The notes: generated from the sequence alone by a model not told the origin. Numbered from the stretch's first letter, positions 8,421 through 16,687 are shown. The stretch is DNA of 37,582 bases from Chitinivorax sp. B (GCF_005503445.1 NZ_SCOH01000043.1:1-37582), one strand, 5' to 3'. A program made the numbers and translations.

Positions 8421-8447
8421 AAGGCCGGCATAAAATCGGCCTTTTTA
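8421..8447 (+). terminator. Rho-independent terminator after the S9 peptidase
   Basis: A 7-bp stem AAGGCCG/CGGCCTT with a 9-base loop is followed by TTTATT, seven bases after the peptidase stop codon. Confidence 0.8.
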
Positions 8448-8538
8448 TTCTATTTGTCTGTATAGGTCTCCCTGCCTCATTTACCAAGTCAACAAGTGTT
8501 CGACCCACTTCATCCAGACAAATAGGAAACATAAATAA

Positions 8539-9021
8539 ATGTTTACCAGCAAATACTTAGCAATTAACATAACTGGATTTCCCTATTCAGTATTGCTAAG
8601 GTCCCCAGTGAATAAGTTTGTCAAGATTGTAGTCACTATCATTGTGATAATCGGCGTTTCCAAGTTGGTACAGAAAGTAATGTTGAACAAGTACGACCCG
8701 AAAGTGGTTATGACTCAGCTTGCTACCGAGATCAATGCCACGTTGCCCAGACAGGTCGATCCTGTGGTTACCCTGACTAAAGTCGAATTCAACGGTAAGC
8801 TTTGGCAAGCCAATTACACGGTTGCCAAAGGTAATGTGATCGATTTATTGAAGAAAGACGAAATTGAGGCACAGGCAATTCAACAAATCTGCGCAGGCGA
8901 GATGAAACGTGTCCTGAAGGAAAACATCACGATTGAGTACGTGATTCATTACACGGATTTACAAGATACAGCGCAAAAGCAGTACATCACGATTCCACCG
9001 AATAGCTGTCCAAGTACATAA
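8539..9021 (+). CDS. Membrane-anchored protein of unknown function
   Basis: A 160-residue protein with one hydrophobic segment (VKIVVTIIVIIGVSKLV, about residues 28-44) followed by a soluble domain of about 110 residues with two cysteines (in QICAGEM and near the C-terminus in NSCPST). I do not recognise the family. A type II orientation with the soluble part in the periplasm is likely. The start is uncertain: ATG 8539 has a distant AGGAAA, while GTG 8608 (VNKFVK) has AAGG at good spacing and would give a 137-residue protein beginning just before the membrane segment. It is isolated between two terminator-like hairpins. Confidence 0.65.
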   Translation: MFTSKYLAINITGFPYSVLLRSPVNKFVKIVVTIIVIIGVSKLVQKVMLNKYDPKVVMTQLATEINATLPRQVDPVVTLTKVEFNGKLWQANYTVAKGNVIDLLKKDEIEAQAIQQICAGEMKRVLKENITIEYVIHYTDLQDTAQKQYITIPPNSCPST

Positions 9022-9039
9022 CAGCAAACTAATCAATGT

Positions 9040-9067
9040 AAACCTGGCCAAGATCCCAGCCAGGTTT
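9040..9067. terminator. Hairpin between convergent genes, probable bidirectional terminator
   Basis: A perfect 9-bp stem AAACCTGGC/GCCAGGTTT with a 10-base loop lies between the unknown membrane protein and the enoyl-CoA hydratase gene. Short T-runs at each stem end (TTTA) give only modest terminator character in either direction. Confidence 0.5.
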
Positions 9068-9086
9068 ATCACATCACTACAGTTAC

Positions 9087-9770
9087 TCAGCGCTTACTTA
9101 GATCTACCAAGCCTTGCAAATGGCCACGGAATCCATGTTTGATCTGTGTGTAGGTACGGCGATCTTTCTTTGCCAGTTTGCCCGCCATTTCCAATGTTTG
9201 TGGTAACAGAACATCCGCAGCCACGGCCAAATCAACAACACCACGTTTAGCCGCTTCTTCTCCACCGATCGGGCGGCCGGTCAGCACCAATTCCAAACGA
9301 GTTTGTTCATTTGGTAACAGTTTGACGATCTCTGTCATTACTGGGCTCAACCCCAGTTTCAGATCAATCTCCGGAAAGCACAGAAATCCCCGGTCAGCAC
9401 GCATGGTACGAAAGTCAAACGCTGAAGCAATCAATGCACCGCCTGCATAGGCATGGCCATTCAAACAAGCGACAGTGGGCAGGTTGATCAAAGCCAGGCG
9501 CAACAACAATTGATCCAGGCGCGGGACGAAATGGCCGAACAAATATTCCATTCCCTTGGATTGGATATATTCTAGATCGATACCATTACTGAAGAATTTT
9601 GGATCATCACTGGTCAACACCAGCGCAGCATTGCCACTTTCCGCTTCGATTTGATCCAATACTGCATTGTATTCATCAAGTACTTCATCAGTGAAGGTAT
9701 TCGCACGAGCACCATTGATCTGCGTGAGCAGATAGAGGTCGTCCTGCTTGTCGAGCTTGAGTGTAGCCAT
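9087..9770 (-). CDS. Enoyl-CoA hydratase/isomerase family protein
   Basis: A 227-residue crotonase-fold protein. The CoA-binding and oxyanion-hole regions are seen in FFSNGIDLEYI (about 56-66) and NGHAYAGGALIASAFDFR (about 105-122). RGFLCFPEIDLKLGL carries the glutamate position typical of delta3-delta2 enoyl-CoA isomerases, and only one of the two hydratase glutamates is obvious, so isomerase activity is the better guess. It would act in cytoplasmic fatty-acid beta-oxidation. The start at 9770 (MATLKLDKQ) has GGAG six bases upstream; an upstream extension to 9872 lacks family similarity. It follows the nuclease gene on the same strand after 120 bases. Confidence 0.85.
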   Translation of the reverse strand: MATLKLDKQDDLYLLTQINGARANTFTDEVLDEYNAVLDQIEAESGNAALVLTSDDPKFFSNGIDLEYIQSKGMEYLFGHFVPRLDQLLLRLALINLPTVACLNGHAYAGGALIASAFDFRTMRADRGFLCFPEIDLKLGLSPVMTEIVKLLPNEQTRLELVLTGRPIGGEEAAKRGVVDLAVAADVLLPQTLEMAGKLAKKDRRTYTQIKHGFRGHLQGLVDLSKR

Positions 9771-9890
9771 GAGGAACTCCGGGTTGATGAACTTGGCCAT
9801 CATGCCTGTTTGCCAAAATTCAATCAAGCGACCGTTTGAAAGTGAGGCGCTTACAGTATATTGCTCGCCCAAATGAGGAATGGGCGTGAT

Positions 9891-11333
9891 TCACCCATCT
9901 ACCGGAGCGACTGCCCGCGTTAGGGTCACAATATCCGCAGACTTGACATGCTTTAACTGCTTGTGCAACAACTTGTAGGTATCAATATCAAAACGTGGCT
10001 TGGGCGGTTCAGCCAGTAAAGTTTGCAGCGCAGCTTCGTCACTAACTGTACCCAGATAACACCAGTGATCTATTACATGTAGGTCTTGACGAGAGCCCAT
10101 TGCGTCTTGCTCACGAATGGCAATACAACCGCCATAGGGCCACGCTTGCACCCGAGCCTTACTCAATGCGGTCAACACACGAATATTGTGCATACTAGGT
10201 GCTTCCCGCCCCACACAGGCCCCGCGACACCGCTTTAATTGATAGGCAAAGCAAGGCTTGGTGACACTACGGTTTGCGCTTTCCAAACCCATACGGATCA
10301 AACAGAGTTGGTTGACATCTGCAATCTTGCGCAGTGTGTTCTGAGCCTCTCGTTGCGAATGGTAAAGGCCGTAAAGATTCTCTTGCCATCCAAAATCGAG
10401 ATCCTGCGCATATACCAGTTTAGGTTGCAAAAAGCCATCATCCGTTTCTTGCAACTGCCATGCACACATCTCTCCATTACGGCGAAGACGCTGATTCAAC
10501 GTAGGCTGCAGATCTTTGATCAGTCTTGCCTCAGTCAACAGCGCCCCCAGTTCACCCGCCGTTTCGAACCATTCAATACGACGTACTTGCTGTGAAATCT
10601 GCATCTCTTTACCGTTTTGAGCATCGGCAGCAAAATGCTGTAGCACCCGCTTGCGAATGTTGGTGCTTTTGCCAACATAAATCGGTAGTTGGTTCTCACC
10701 AAACATCAGGTAAACACCGCACGTCTCTGGCAGGTCTTCCACTACTTCGCGATCCAGGAAAGGTGGAAGTGTAGGCTGCTTAGTCAGTTCCGCTACCGCT
10801 TCCTTCAAGGCGTCAGGCTGTTCCCGCTCCAACTTGCGCACAAACAACCACAACGCCCTGGCATCGGCCAAGGCACGGTGACGTTCATCCACCGGCAGCG
10901 CGTGGCGAGCAATGATGCTGTCCAGATTGTGTTTGTATTCGCGAGGATACAGCCGACGTGACAGTTTGACCGTACACAGTACCTCGGAACGGAAAGACAG
11001 ATTCAGACGCTTGAATTCATTTTTTAGGAAGCCATAGTCAAATCGGGCGTTATGGGCCACAAACAGCTTGCCAGTCAAACGCTGTGCTAGGTCCGGTGCA
11101 ACTTCGGCGAACGTAGGTGCACTTTGTACCATGTCATTGCTGATACCTGTCAGTCTCTCGATAAATGGCGGGATAGCCATCTGCGGATTGATCAGGGTAC
11201 TCCATTCAGACACACCTTCCGGCCCCATTTCCACCACGCCAATTTCGGTGATACGGTCCGTGGTGGTCGAGCCCCCGGTGGTTTCCAGGTCTACAAATAC
11301 AATGGTTTGGTCAAACATGGTGTCCGTCTGCAT
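9891..11333 (-). CDS. DEDDh exonuclease fused to a GIY-YIG (UvrC/Cho-like) nuclease
   Basis: A 480-residue two-nuclease protein. The N-terminal DnaQ/epsilon-like 3'-5' exonuclease domain (about 8-170) has FVDLETTGG (D15, E17), a VAHNARFDYGF motif and HRALADARA. A UvrC/Cho-type GIY-YIG endonuclease domain (about 200-280) follows, with CGVYLMFG, PIYVGKSTNIRKRVLQHF and ARLIKDLQPTLN. The C-terminal part includes CFAYQLKRCRGACVG, the cysteine-bearing stretch also seen in UvrC/Cho. It probably cuts and trims damaged DNA, analogous to Cho in nucleotide excision repair. ATG 11318 (MFDQT) is an alternative start. It lies 23 bases behind the HAD gene on the same strand, so the two are probably cotranscribed. 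Confidence 0.85.
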   Translation of the reverse strand: MQTDTMFDQTIVFVDLETTGGSTTTDRITEIGVVEMGPEGVSEWSTLINPQMAIPPFIERLTGISNDMVQSAPTFAEVAPDLAQRLTGKLFVAHNARFDYGFLKNEFKRLNLSFRSEVLCTVKLSRRLYPREYKHNLDSIIARHALPVDERHRALADARALWLFVRKLEREQPDALKEAVAELTKQPTLPPFLDREVVEDLPETCGVYLMFGENQLPIYVGKSTNIRKRVLQHFAADAQNGKEMQISQQVRRIEWFETAGELGALLTEARLIKDLQPTLNQRLRRNGEMCAWQLQETDDGFLQPKLVYAQDLDFGWQENLYGLYHSQREAQNTLRKIADVNQLCLIRMGLESANRSVTKPCFAYQLKRCRGACVGREAPSMHNIRVLTALSKARVQAWPYGGCIAIREQDAMGSRQDLHVIDHWCYLGTVSDEAALQTLLAEPPKPRFDIDTYKLLHKQLKHVKSADIVTLTRAVAPVDG

Positions 11334-11356
11334 CAATTCAGCGGCCTGATGATACC

Positions 11357-12055
11357 TTACCCAATCGCAACTGGGAGGTGCTGAAACATTTGCAAGTCGA
11401 TTTCTGCCAAGGAGTTGATCACATTTGCAACACCGGGCACGGTATGTAGTCTCGCGTGTTCCTGTGTAGGCCCCAAGGCCACGATATGGCCAATCCCGGC
11501 GGCACGGGCGCTCTCGATACCTGAGACAGAATCCTCTACTACCATGCAATGGGCAGGCCGGGTCTGTAAACGTTGCGCCGCACGCAAATACAAATCAGGT
11601 GCTGGTTTACCACGCACCGTACCATCGTCGTAAATCAGGAACTCCGGGGCAAACCACTGTTGCAAACGATATTGCTGCTCGTAAAACATCATATTTCCCA
11701 GACCAGAGCTGGTAGCAATGGCGTAAGGAATGGTGGATTCACGTAAAACATTCAGTAACGGAACTGCGCCGGGGGACAGATGATTTGCAACAGCATCATA
11801 TGGACACTGCTCGCGATAGATAGCCTCTTTGGCTTCACCCAGCAACAACGCTTCGTCAGCAGTTACATCGCGTGACAGTACATATTCCAATACAGTTCGA
11901 TTGGTGCGGCCATGGATGTACTGGATGATCTCATCCTGCGTTAACGGGCTACCCCGCAAACGGCGCGCAAATTCACACCAAGCTTGTTCATGAAGGTGGC
12001 TGTCCCAGACGAGGACGCCATTGAAGTCAAAGATGATTGCAGCAGGCAAGTTCAA
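11357..12055 (-). CDS. HAD superfamily phosphatase, beta-phosphoglucomutase-like
   Basis: A 232-residue subfamily IA HAD hydrolase. Motif I is FDFNGVLV (residues 9-16) with nucleophile D10, motif II is ATSSG, motif III is the lysine in RGKPAPDLY, and motif IV is VVEDSVSGIESA. Typical substrates are sugar phosphates or similar small phosphoesters. Odd point: the canonical second aspartate of motif I (DxD) is Asn12 here, a variant that lacks the usual acid/base residue. The start is a TTG codon at 12055 supported by AAGGA six bases upstream; no ATG lies in a suitable place. Likely cotranscribed with the downstream nuclease. Confidence 0.85.
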   Translation of the reverse strand: MNLPAAIIFDFNGVLVWDSHLHEQAWCEFARRLRGSPLTQDEIIQYIHGRTNRTVLEYVLSRDVTADEALLLGEAKEAIYREQCPYDAVANHLSPGAVPLLNVLRESTIPYAIATSSGLGNMMFYEQQYRLQQWFAPEFLIYDDGTVRGKPAPDLYLRAAQRLQTRPAHCMVVEDSVSGIESARAAGIGHIVALGPTQEHARLHTVPGVANVINSLAEIDLQMFQHLPVAIG

Positions 12056-12101
12056 TGGGCTTCCTTACTGCAATCATTGATATTACATCGCATCAGTGCA
12101 G

Positions 12102-12635
12102 TCAACTCTGCTGATCACGCAGATGGCTCAGATGATCAGCCATTTCGCGTTTGTAGTGAATAAAATCCATTTCGGGTAATGGTGCCCCTAGACGAACGGC
12201 AATTACAGAAAGTTGGCCACGATGATGAGCCATACTGGTCATCATATGGGTCAAGACATCCGGTACCCAACTGGTGTTTTCATGGTTGGCTGTTGTGTGG
12301 TAAGTCACGCTGTTCTCGTAGAAAGGATCCTGTTGCAATTCCAGCCAATGTTGAAAAGCACGGGTTTCATGACGTAATGCATGTTTGACGCTTCGCCAGT
12401 CACCATGCAACTTTACTGTTTGGGCATGAGGTGGTGTTACACCCTGCATTCTTGCCCACCAGTTCAACCACGCGACCAACATGTGGTTAGCTGTGCCTAG
12501 CACTGATTCGTAGTACAGACCTCCCACTTGCCCCAACGCACCTTCATCCAGCTGGTCCACGGCAACAAACAACTGATCATTGGCCCAGTGCTGGTAGTCA
12601 GTCTGGTACAGGAAATGCTTTTTCCAGGTAATCAT
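12102..12635 (-). CDS. DinB family protein
   Basis: A 177-residue DinB/YfiT-like four-helix-bundle protein. H51 (TANHMLVAWLNWW) and the C-terminal helix motif THMMTSMAHHRGQ (130-141) match the family metal-binding pattern. However, the usual middle histidine, four residues before the HRGQ histidine (H138), is Ser134; H130 or H137 might substitute. Most DinB relatives are thiol-dependent transferases or have no known activity despite their DNA-damage-inducible name. AAGGG lies five bases before the ATG. It sits between the TlpA-like and HAD genes, all on the minus strand with short gaps (59 and 46 bases), so an operon is possible. Confidence 0.85.
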   Translation of the reverse strand: MITWKKHFLYQTDYQHWANDQLFVAVDQLDEGALGQVGGLYYESVLGTANHMLVAWLNWWARMQGVTPPHAQTVKLHGDWRSVKHALRHETRAFQHWLELQQDPFYENSVTYHTTANHENTSWVPDVLTHMMTSMAHHRGQLSVIAVRLGAPLPEMDFIHYKREMADHLSHLRDQQS

Positions 12636-12694
12636 GTCGACCCTTCTCCCGAGAGTATGCCCCGTTCAGCCGTGCAGATAACTACCCCCTTCGA

Positions 12695-13195
12695 TTACAC
12701 CTGCTCAGCCAGTTTATCTTCAATCAGCTTATGCAACTCTGTCATATTGGGTTCGCCAATGAAGCGCTGCACAATATTGCCGCGTTTGTCGATCAGATAG
12801 GTTGTTGGCGTTACCATCACCCCTCCATAAGCCTGCGCAGCCTTGCCTTCCACATCCAATGTCACCGGGAATGGCAATTGATTCTTTTCAGCATAGTTCA
12901 GAACATAATTTGGCGGGTCGTAACTCATGGCTACCGCAACGGTTTCATAGCCTTTATCCCGGTACTTTTGATAAGTGGCGACCAACTGGGGCATTTCCTT
13001 GACACATGTCCCGCAACTGGTTGCCCAGAAATTGACCAGCGTGACTTTGCCCTTAGGTGCCAATGCTACTGGCTGTCCTTTGATTGAGGTCATCGATACA
13101 TTCGGCGCGCTCTCGGCAGCCCCAAACGGGGAACATGCAGCAAGGCCAGCTGTCACGACCAAAGCAATTGAAGTACGAAGCAAACGGATTGACAT
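12695..13195 (-). CDS. TlpA/ResA-like thioredoxin-fold lipoprotein
   Basis: A 166-residue thiol-disulfide protein. The N-terminus is a lipoprotein signal with lipobox LAAC (C21), so it is anchored in the periplasm. The thioredoxin-like domain follows with FWATSCGTCVKEMP carrying the redox pair C61-G-T-C64 and the cis-proline loop VTPTTYLID. Relatives reduce apocytochrome c or other periplasmic disulfides, or act as peroxiredoxin-like reductases. The start at ATG 13195 has GGAA eight bases upstream; a TTG two codons earlier is less likely. Divergent from the PsiF gene, 180 bases away. Confidence 0.88.
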   Translation of the reverse strand: MSIRLLRTSIALVVTAGLAACSPFGAAESAPNVSMTSIKGQPVALAPKGKVTLVNFWATSCGTCVKEMPQLVATYQKYRDKGYETVAVAMSYDPPNYVLNYAEKNQLPFPVTLDVEGKAAQAYGGVMVTPTTYLIDKRGNIVQRFIGEPNMTELHKLIEDKLAEQV

Positions 13196-13375
13196 GCGCA
13201 AGTTCCAGCAAGTGACGAGTGTTGAAAGGTTGGATGACAGGTATTTTCCGGAGTTCCATGATACTTGTCACTCGTCGTCTTGGTGTCATTGTCATGGACT
13301 TCATAAACTCTGCTATGCTCCGCTCCAGACCTTGCGTTGTGCATGGATGCCAGCGCTGACCTTCAGGAGAAAACC

Positions 13376-13654
13376 ATGAAACTGATTGCGACCGTATTTG
13401 CTGGTCTGATGTCCACAATGACTGCAGCACATGCTGAAGATGCGCCAAACAAGCAGCAAAACAAAATGGCTCAATGCAATAAAGAGGCTGAAGGCAAAAA
13501 AGGTGACGAACGCAAGAAGTTCATGAGCGACTGCCTAAAGAACAAGAAAAAGGCCCAACAAGAAAAAATGGCCTCATGTAACAAAGAAGCAGAGGGTAAA
13601 AAAGGGGATGAGCGGAAGAAATTCATGAGTGAATGCCTGAAAAAAGATGGTTGA
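13376..13654 (+). CDS. PsiF-repeat secreted protein
   Basis: A 92-residue protein with a signal peptide (MKLIATVFAGLMSTMTAAHA) and two near-identical PsiF repeats, each with the pattern MA-x-CNKEAEGKKGDERKKFMS-x-CLK (about residues 35-60 and 68-92). Each repeat holds two conserved cysteines and is very lysine-rich. The E. coli relative psiF is phosphate-starvation-inducible, and its function is unknown. AGGAG lies seven bases before the ATG. Upstream, TTGTCA and an extended -10 TGCTATGCT separated by 19 bases (about 13289-13319) may be the promoter, although the spacing is long. Confidence 0.85.
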   Translation: MKLIATVFAGLMSTMTAAHAEDAPNKQQNKMAQCNKEAEGKKGDERKKFMSDCLKNKKKAQQEKMASCNKEAEGKKGDERKKFMSECLKKDG

Positions 13655-13675
13655 TCAGACGACCCCTCAATGGCA

Positions 13676-13698
13676 AGCCGGCAAAAACCTCGCCGGCT
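13676..13698. other. Hairpin between PsiF and YaeQ genes
   Basis: A 7-bp GC-rich stem AGCCGGC/GCCGGCT with a 9-base loop lies in the 57-base gap between two convergent genes. No T-tract follows on the plus strand, so termination would be inefficient. Confidence 0.4.
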
Positions 13699-13711
13699 GG
13701 TGTATAACCTG

Positions 13712-14254
13712 TCAGCAGACCTTGGCCGCGGCCACATCAACCTGCACTGTCTCTACCCCATCGGTCAACCACACCTGACCTTCCTGGATGGTACACTGCA
13801 ACTGCATCGTCCGTTGAGCCAGTTTGGCCAGCTCCACTGCCGTAACATACGGCAAGTTATAGACTGTCAGACTTTCCAGCCTGTTGACCTTGTTTTTGAT
13901 CTGTTCCCACCAGATATCAGCACTGTTACCACTATAGGCGAACACAACCGTCTTTTCGGCGCGGCTACAGGCTTTACGTAACCGCTTTTCATCAGGCTGC
14001 CCCAGCTCAATCCACAATGCCATATCACCCGTCAACTCCATCAAGCAGATATCAGGAGTTTCGTCGTCACAAAGACCTTTGCCAAAATCCAACCGTTCGT
14101 GGGCATATAGCGCATATGCCAGCAAACGCACCATCATCCGTTCATCGTTTTCTGAAGGATGGCGTGCAAGCGTTACGTTATGGTCTTGATAATAATGCCG
14201 ATCCATATCGGCAATCTGCAATTGCGCTTTGAAAATGGTTGCTTTCAGCGCCAT
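13712..14254 (-). CDS. yaeQ: YaeQ family protein
   Basis: A 180-residue YaeQ protein, the normal family length. It begins MALKATIFKAQLQIADMDRHYYQDH and contains the PD-(D/E)xK-like core DMALWIELGQPDEKRLRKACSRA (about 78-100). YaeQ structures resemble nucleases, but the biological role is not established; it was once linked to suppression of haemolysin transcription defects. The start at 14254 was chosen from family similarity, with GAGG nine bases upstream. It begins four bases after the WbuC-type gene ends, so the two form an operon. Confidence 0.9.
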   Translation of the reverse strand: MALKATIFKAQLQIADMDRHYYQDHNVTLARHPSENDERMMVRLLAYALYAHERLDFGKGLCDDETPDICLMELTGDMALWIELGQPDEKRLRKACSRAEKTVVFAYSGNSADIWWEQIKNKVNRLESLTVYNLPYVTAVELAKLAQRTMQLQCTIQEGQVWLTDGVETVQVDVAAAKVC

Positions 14255-14258
14255 CGAT

Positions 14259-14738
14259 TTAACCTCGCTCAGAAAAACGCATACCCACTTGCGCCCGCGC
14301 ATACCAAGCTACCAGCTCGCCTGCTTGTGCCGAATCCATATGCGGAGACCATGCGGCCTGATCAAACTCGGGCAACGGTTGATAGGGCCCATGTTTCACT
14401 TCAAATATTACGCCACCACTGTCCAGTGATAGAACTGCATGCCACTGCCCCGCCGGTGTTTCAACAACTGCCGCATCTTCACCCAACACGCGACGATCCG
14501 TTACTACACCATCCTCATCAAAGTGCAGCACCAGGAATCGTCCCACCAATGGATATAACAATTCCCAGGTGTGTGGGTGACGATGTGGCCTGACATAAGT
14601 GTCGGGCTCCATCGCGATTGCCAACCTTTGGATTGGATCGCCCAACTCCAGATGAAGGTTGAGATTGGCTCGGCGACGCAACGATCGCTGAGCCTGTCCG
14701 ACCAATTCACCCAACTGTGCGGGAGAAATATGTTTCAT
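14259..14738 (-). CDS. WbuC family cupin-fold protein
   Basis: A 159-residue cupin. The metal-binding motifs are visible: RPHRHPHTWELLYPLVGRF (about 50-68) and the second cupin box GQWHAVLSLDSGGVIFEVKHG (about 97-117). The terminal segment WSP (about residue 130) is also found in WbuC proteins, which are often encoded near O-antigen gene clusters, but none is present here. Function unknown, possibly sugar-nucleotide related. Followed after four bases by YaeQ. Confidence 0.8.
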   Translation of the reverse strand: MKHISPAQLGELVGQAQRSLRRRANLNLHLELGDPIQRLAIAMEPDTYVRPHRHPHTWELLYPLVGRFLVLHFDEDGVVTDRRVLGEDAAVVETPAGQWHAVLSLDSGGVIFEVKHGPYQPLPEFDQAAWSPHMDSAQAGELVAWYARAQVGMRFSERG

Positions 14739-14776
14739 GCCAACATGATCCAGAAAATAACATGAGTGCCCAAAAC

Positions 14777-14804
14777 AAAAAGCCCGGATTGCTCCGGGCT
14801 TTTT
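14777..14804. terminator. Bidirectional rho-independent terminator
   Basis: A 7-bp GC-rich stem AGCCCGG/CCGGGCT with a 6-base loop, flanked by an A-run on the left and a T-run on the right, so it works on both strands. On the minus strand it ends the cold-shock gene. Confidence 0.88.
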
Positions 14805-14821
14805 GATCTAACCGTGTAATA

Positions 14822-15025
14822 TTACACTGGTTGGATGTTCGAGGCTTGCTTGCCTTTCGGACCATTGGTGATCTCGAAGCTGACCTTTTGGTTTTCGGTC
14901 AGCGTCTTGAAACCATTGGACTGAATTTGCGAGAAGTGCGCGAACAGATCGTCGCCACCATCGTCAGGCTTGATAAAACCAAAACCTTTGGAGTCATTGA
15001 ACCACTTAACGGTACCAGTTGCCAT
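14822..15025 (-). CDS. Cold-shock domain protein (CspA family)
   Basis: A 67-residue cold-shock protein, typical length. RNP1 KGFGFI and RNP2 DLFAHF are intact, along with the flanking VKWFN. It binds single-stranded RNA/DNA and acts as an RNA chaperone. The start at 15025 (MATGTVKWF) has GGGAAA upstream. A TATACT hexamer on the minus strand at 15052-15057 may be the -10, which would give a leader of only about 20 nt, not the long leader of E. coli cspA. No good -35 accompanies it. Monocistronic, closed by the terminator at 14777-14804. Confidence 0.95.
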   Translation of the reverse strand: MATGTVKWFNDSKGFGFIKPDDGGDDLFAHFSQIQSNGFKTLTENQKVSFEITNGPKGKQASNIQPV

Positions 15026-15250
15026 GTGTGTTTCCCTATTAATCAATGGGTAGTATAAAGATGGGCAAAGCCCTAATGTGCATGAGAATCAAGGGGAACG
15101 GCAAACTGTGGTGCGGTCTTCAACCACTACAACGGCTAACAAATTCTGCTTGAAATTCCTGCTGACAACATTGTGCGCGAAAACTCCTGATTTAGGAAGC
15201 GTTTTCTTGCAAAAAGATCATTAACCATGTTTACACAAGCGACCTGATTA

Positions 15251-15712
15251 TTATCTTGGCCGTTCGATTTTGGCCAAAAACTGGTCGAGCTGCCTTGCAA
15301 ATGCTTGTCGATCTGCTTGACCGAATGCAGCTGGGCCGCCTGTTTCCACACCGCTGGAACGGAGCGTGTCCATGAAGTTGCGCATGTCCAACGCTTCGCG
15401 AATGTTTTCCTTAGTGTAGAACTCGCCACGCGGATTCAAAGCAAAAGCATGTCGATCAACGACAGCGGCGGCTAGTGGAATATCAGCCGTGACTACCAGA
15501 TCTCCCGATGCCACTTGATCAGCAATATGGTTATCCGCCACGTCGAAACCCTTGGGCACCTGGACCGATCGAATATAGGGCGAGGTCGGTACTCGTAAAA
15601 ACTGATTGGCCACCAGAATCAATTCAAGTTGAATACGCTCCGCTGCTCGATACAGGATCTCTTTGATTACCATCGGGCACGCGTCAGCGTCCACCCAGAT
15701 TCGCATGCTCAT
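15251..15712 (-). CDS. YaiI/YqxD family protein (UPF0178)
   Basis: A 153-residue protein of the YaiI/YqxD family, which has a PIN/NYN-like fold. The diagnostic start IWVDADACP, the block [19 protein letters not shown] and the segment [19 protein letters not shown] are all present. Ribonuclease-type activity is suspected from the fold, but function is unproven. ATG 15712 was chosen because AGGAG overlapping the upstream stop lies seven bases before it. It begins 11 bases after the PP-loop gene ends, so it is coupled to that gene. Confidence 0.88.
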   Translation of the reverse strand: MSMRIWVDADACPMVIKEILYRAAERIQLELILVANQFLRVPTSPYIRSVQVPKGFDVADNHIADQVASGDLVVTADIPLAAAVVDRHAFALNPRGEFYTKENIREALDMRNFMDTLRSSGVETGGPAAFGQADRQAFARQLDQFLAKIERPR

Positions 15713-15723
15713 ACTGTTCACTC

Positions 15724-16395
15724 CTACTCGTATACGGGCACAATGTCTGCAAAAACAAACTCGTCACGTTCCACCACAATGCCAACCTGAACCGAAATCG
15801 GGTAATTGAAGAACGGGCCATCAACCACTATGGTGTGAAATTCACCCCGTTCACCACATGGGTCAGCCTCCGGTGGCAACTGTTCGATGGCCTGTCGGTT
15901 CCACTCACATCCAGCCAGTCCGGATGGTGCCTGACGAGGATCGACACAACAAACATAGGCTTTCACACCAGCGGCTAGCATTTGGTCTGCCAAAACGTCT
16001 GTTGGTATCCCCCACAATGGGAATACCGGCTCGATACCTATATGACACAAGCTTTCTTCACGATAGCGTCGTACATCTTCTAGAAACAGGTCACCAAAAG
16101 CCATACATTCGATTCCCTGCATTTTCACCTTGTCGACAAATTCCCACATAGCGTTTGCATAATCGGCATCACTACAGGGATGGGGTATACGAATGACGTG
16201 CACTGGCAAACCGGCAGCGGCAGCTTGTTGCTGCAACAGTGACATTTGTGTCGCATGCATGGCAACACGGTTAAAAACTGCATTGACCGTGGTAAACAGC
16301 CCAACTACCTCATATTCGGACTGTTGACGCAGTACATGTAAGGCCCATGCACTGTCTTTACCGCTGCTCCAGCTTAATAAGGTCTTTTTTCGCAT
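15724..16395 (-). CDS. PP-loop ATP-binding protein, diphthine-ammonia ligase-like (DUF71)
   Basis: A 223-residue member of the adenine-nucleotide alpha-hydrolase fold. The PP-loop [16 protein letters not shown] is at residues about 8-23, and the later [20 protein letters not shown] block is typical of the MJ0570/DUF71 group related to eukaryotic diphthine-ammonia ligase. Bacteria lack diphthamide, so the substrate here is unknown; an ATP-dependent amidation or thiolation is plausible. The start at 16395 ([15 protein letters not shown]) follows family pattern; the ribosome-binding site is poor. It begins 34 bases after the RraB-like gene, so it may be translationally coupled. Confidence 0.82.
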   Translation of the reverse strand: MRKKTLLSWSSGKDSAWALHVLRQQSEYEVVGLFTTVNAVFNRVAMHATQMSLLQQQAAAAGLPVHVIRIPHPCSDADYANAMWEFVDKVKMQGIECMAFGDLFLEDVRRYREESLCHIGIEPVFPLWGIPTDVLADQMLAAGVKAYVCCVDPRQAPSGLAGCEWNRQAIEQLPPEADPCGERGEFHTIVVDGPFFNYPISVQVGIVVERDEFVFADIVPVYE

Positions 16396-16429
16396 CTGCC
16401 GCTTACACCAGTCAAGGCAAACCTTGGCA

Positions 16430-16687
16430 TCAGGCCCAGCCAGCGTAACGTCCCCCATGTCGAGTAGCAAAGCCCCGCATAGCTACTTCTGCCGCGGTCA
16501 TTGGGGGCGAGTGTGGTGCCATTTGCAACGTAACAATGGCAATCCACCCATAGCGGTCATCATCACCATCGTATTCGCTGATCTCGACCTGGTACTCAAG
16601 TTCGGCACAGTCATCAGCAAATGCTTCAGCCTCGTCAGGCTCAGCAAACAGAAAGGTAAAGTCGATATAACGAATAGGTTCAGTCAT
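16430..16687 (-). CDS. Small RraB-like protein
   Basis: An 85-residue acidic protein. Its pattern (IRYIDFTFLFAEPDEAEAFADDCAELEYQVEISEY...ATRHGGRYAGWA) resembles the RraB domain, whose E. coli member binds and inhibits RNase E. The final GGRYAGW matches the conserved Y-D-G-W end of that family. It is shorter than E. coli RraB and may represent only the core domain, so a role in RNase E control is a guess. First gene of a minus-strand group with the PP-loop and YaiI genes. Confidence 0.65.
   Translation of the reverse strand: MTEPIRYIDFTFLFAEPDEAEAFADDCAELEYQVEISEYDGDDDRYGWIAIVTLQMAPHSPPMTAAEVAMRGFATRHGGRYAGWA

Noticed and set aside
9866-9886. 6-bp hairpin between the nuclease and enoyl-CoA hydratase genes
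   Set aside because: Short CGCCCA/TGGGCG stem without a T-tract on the transcribed strand; too weak to call.
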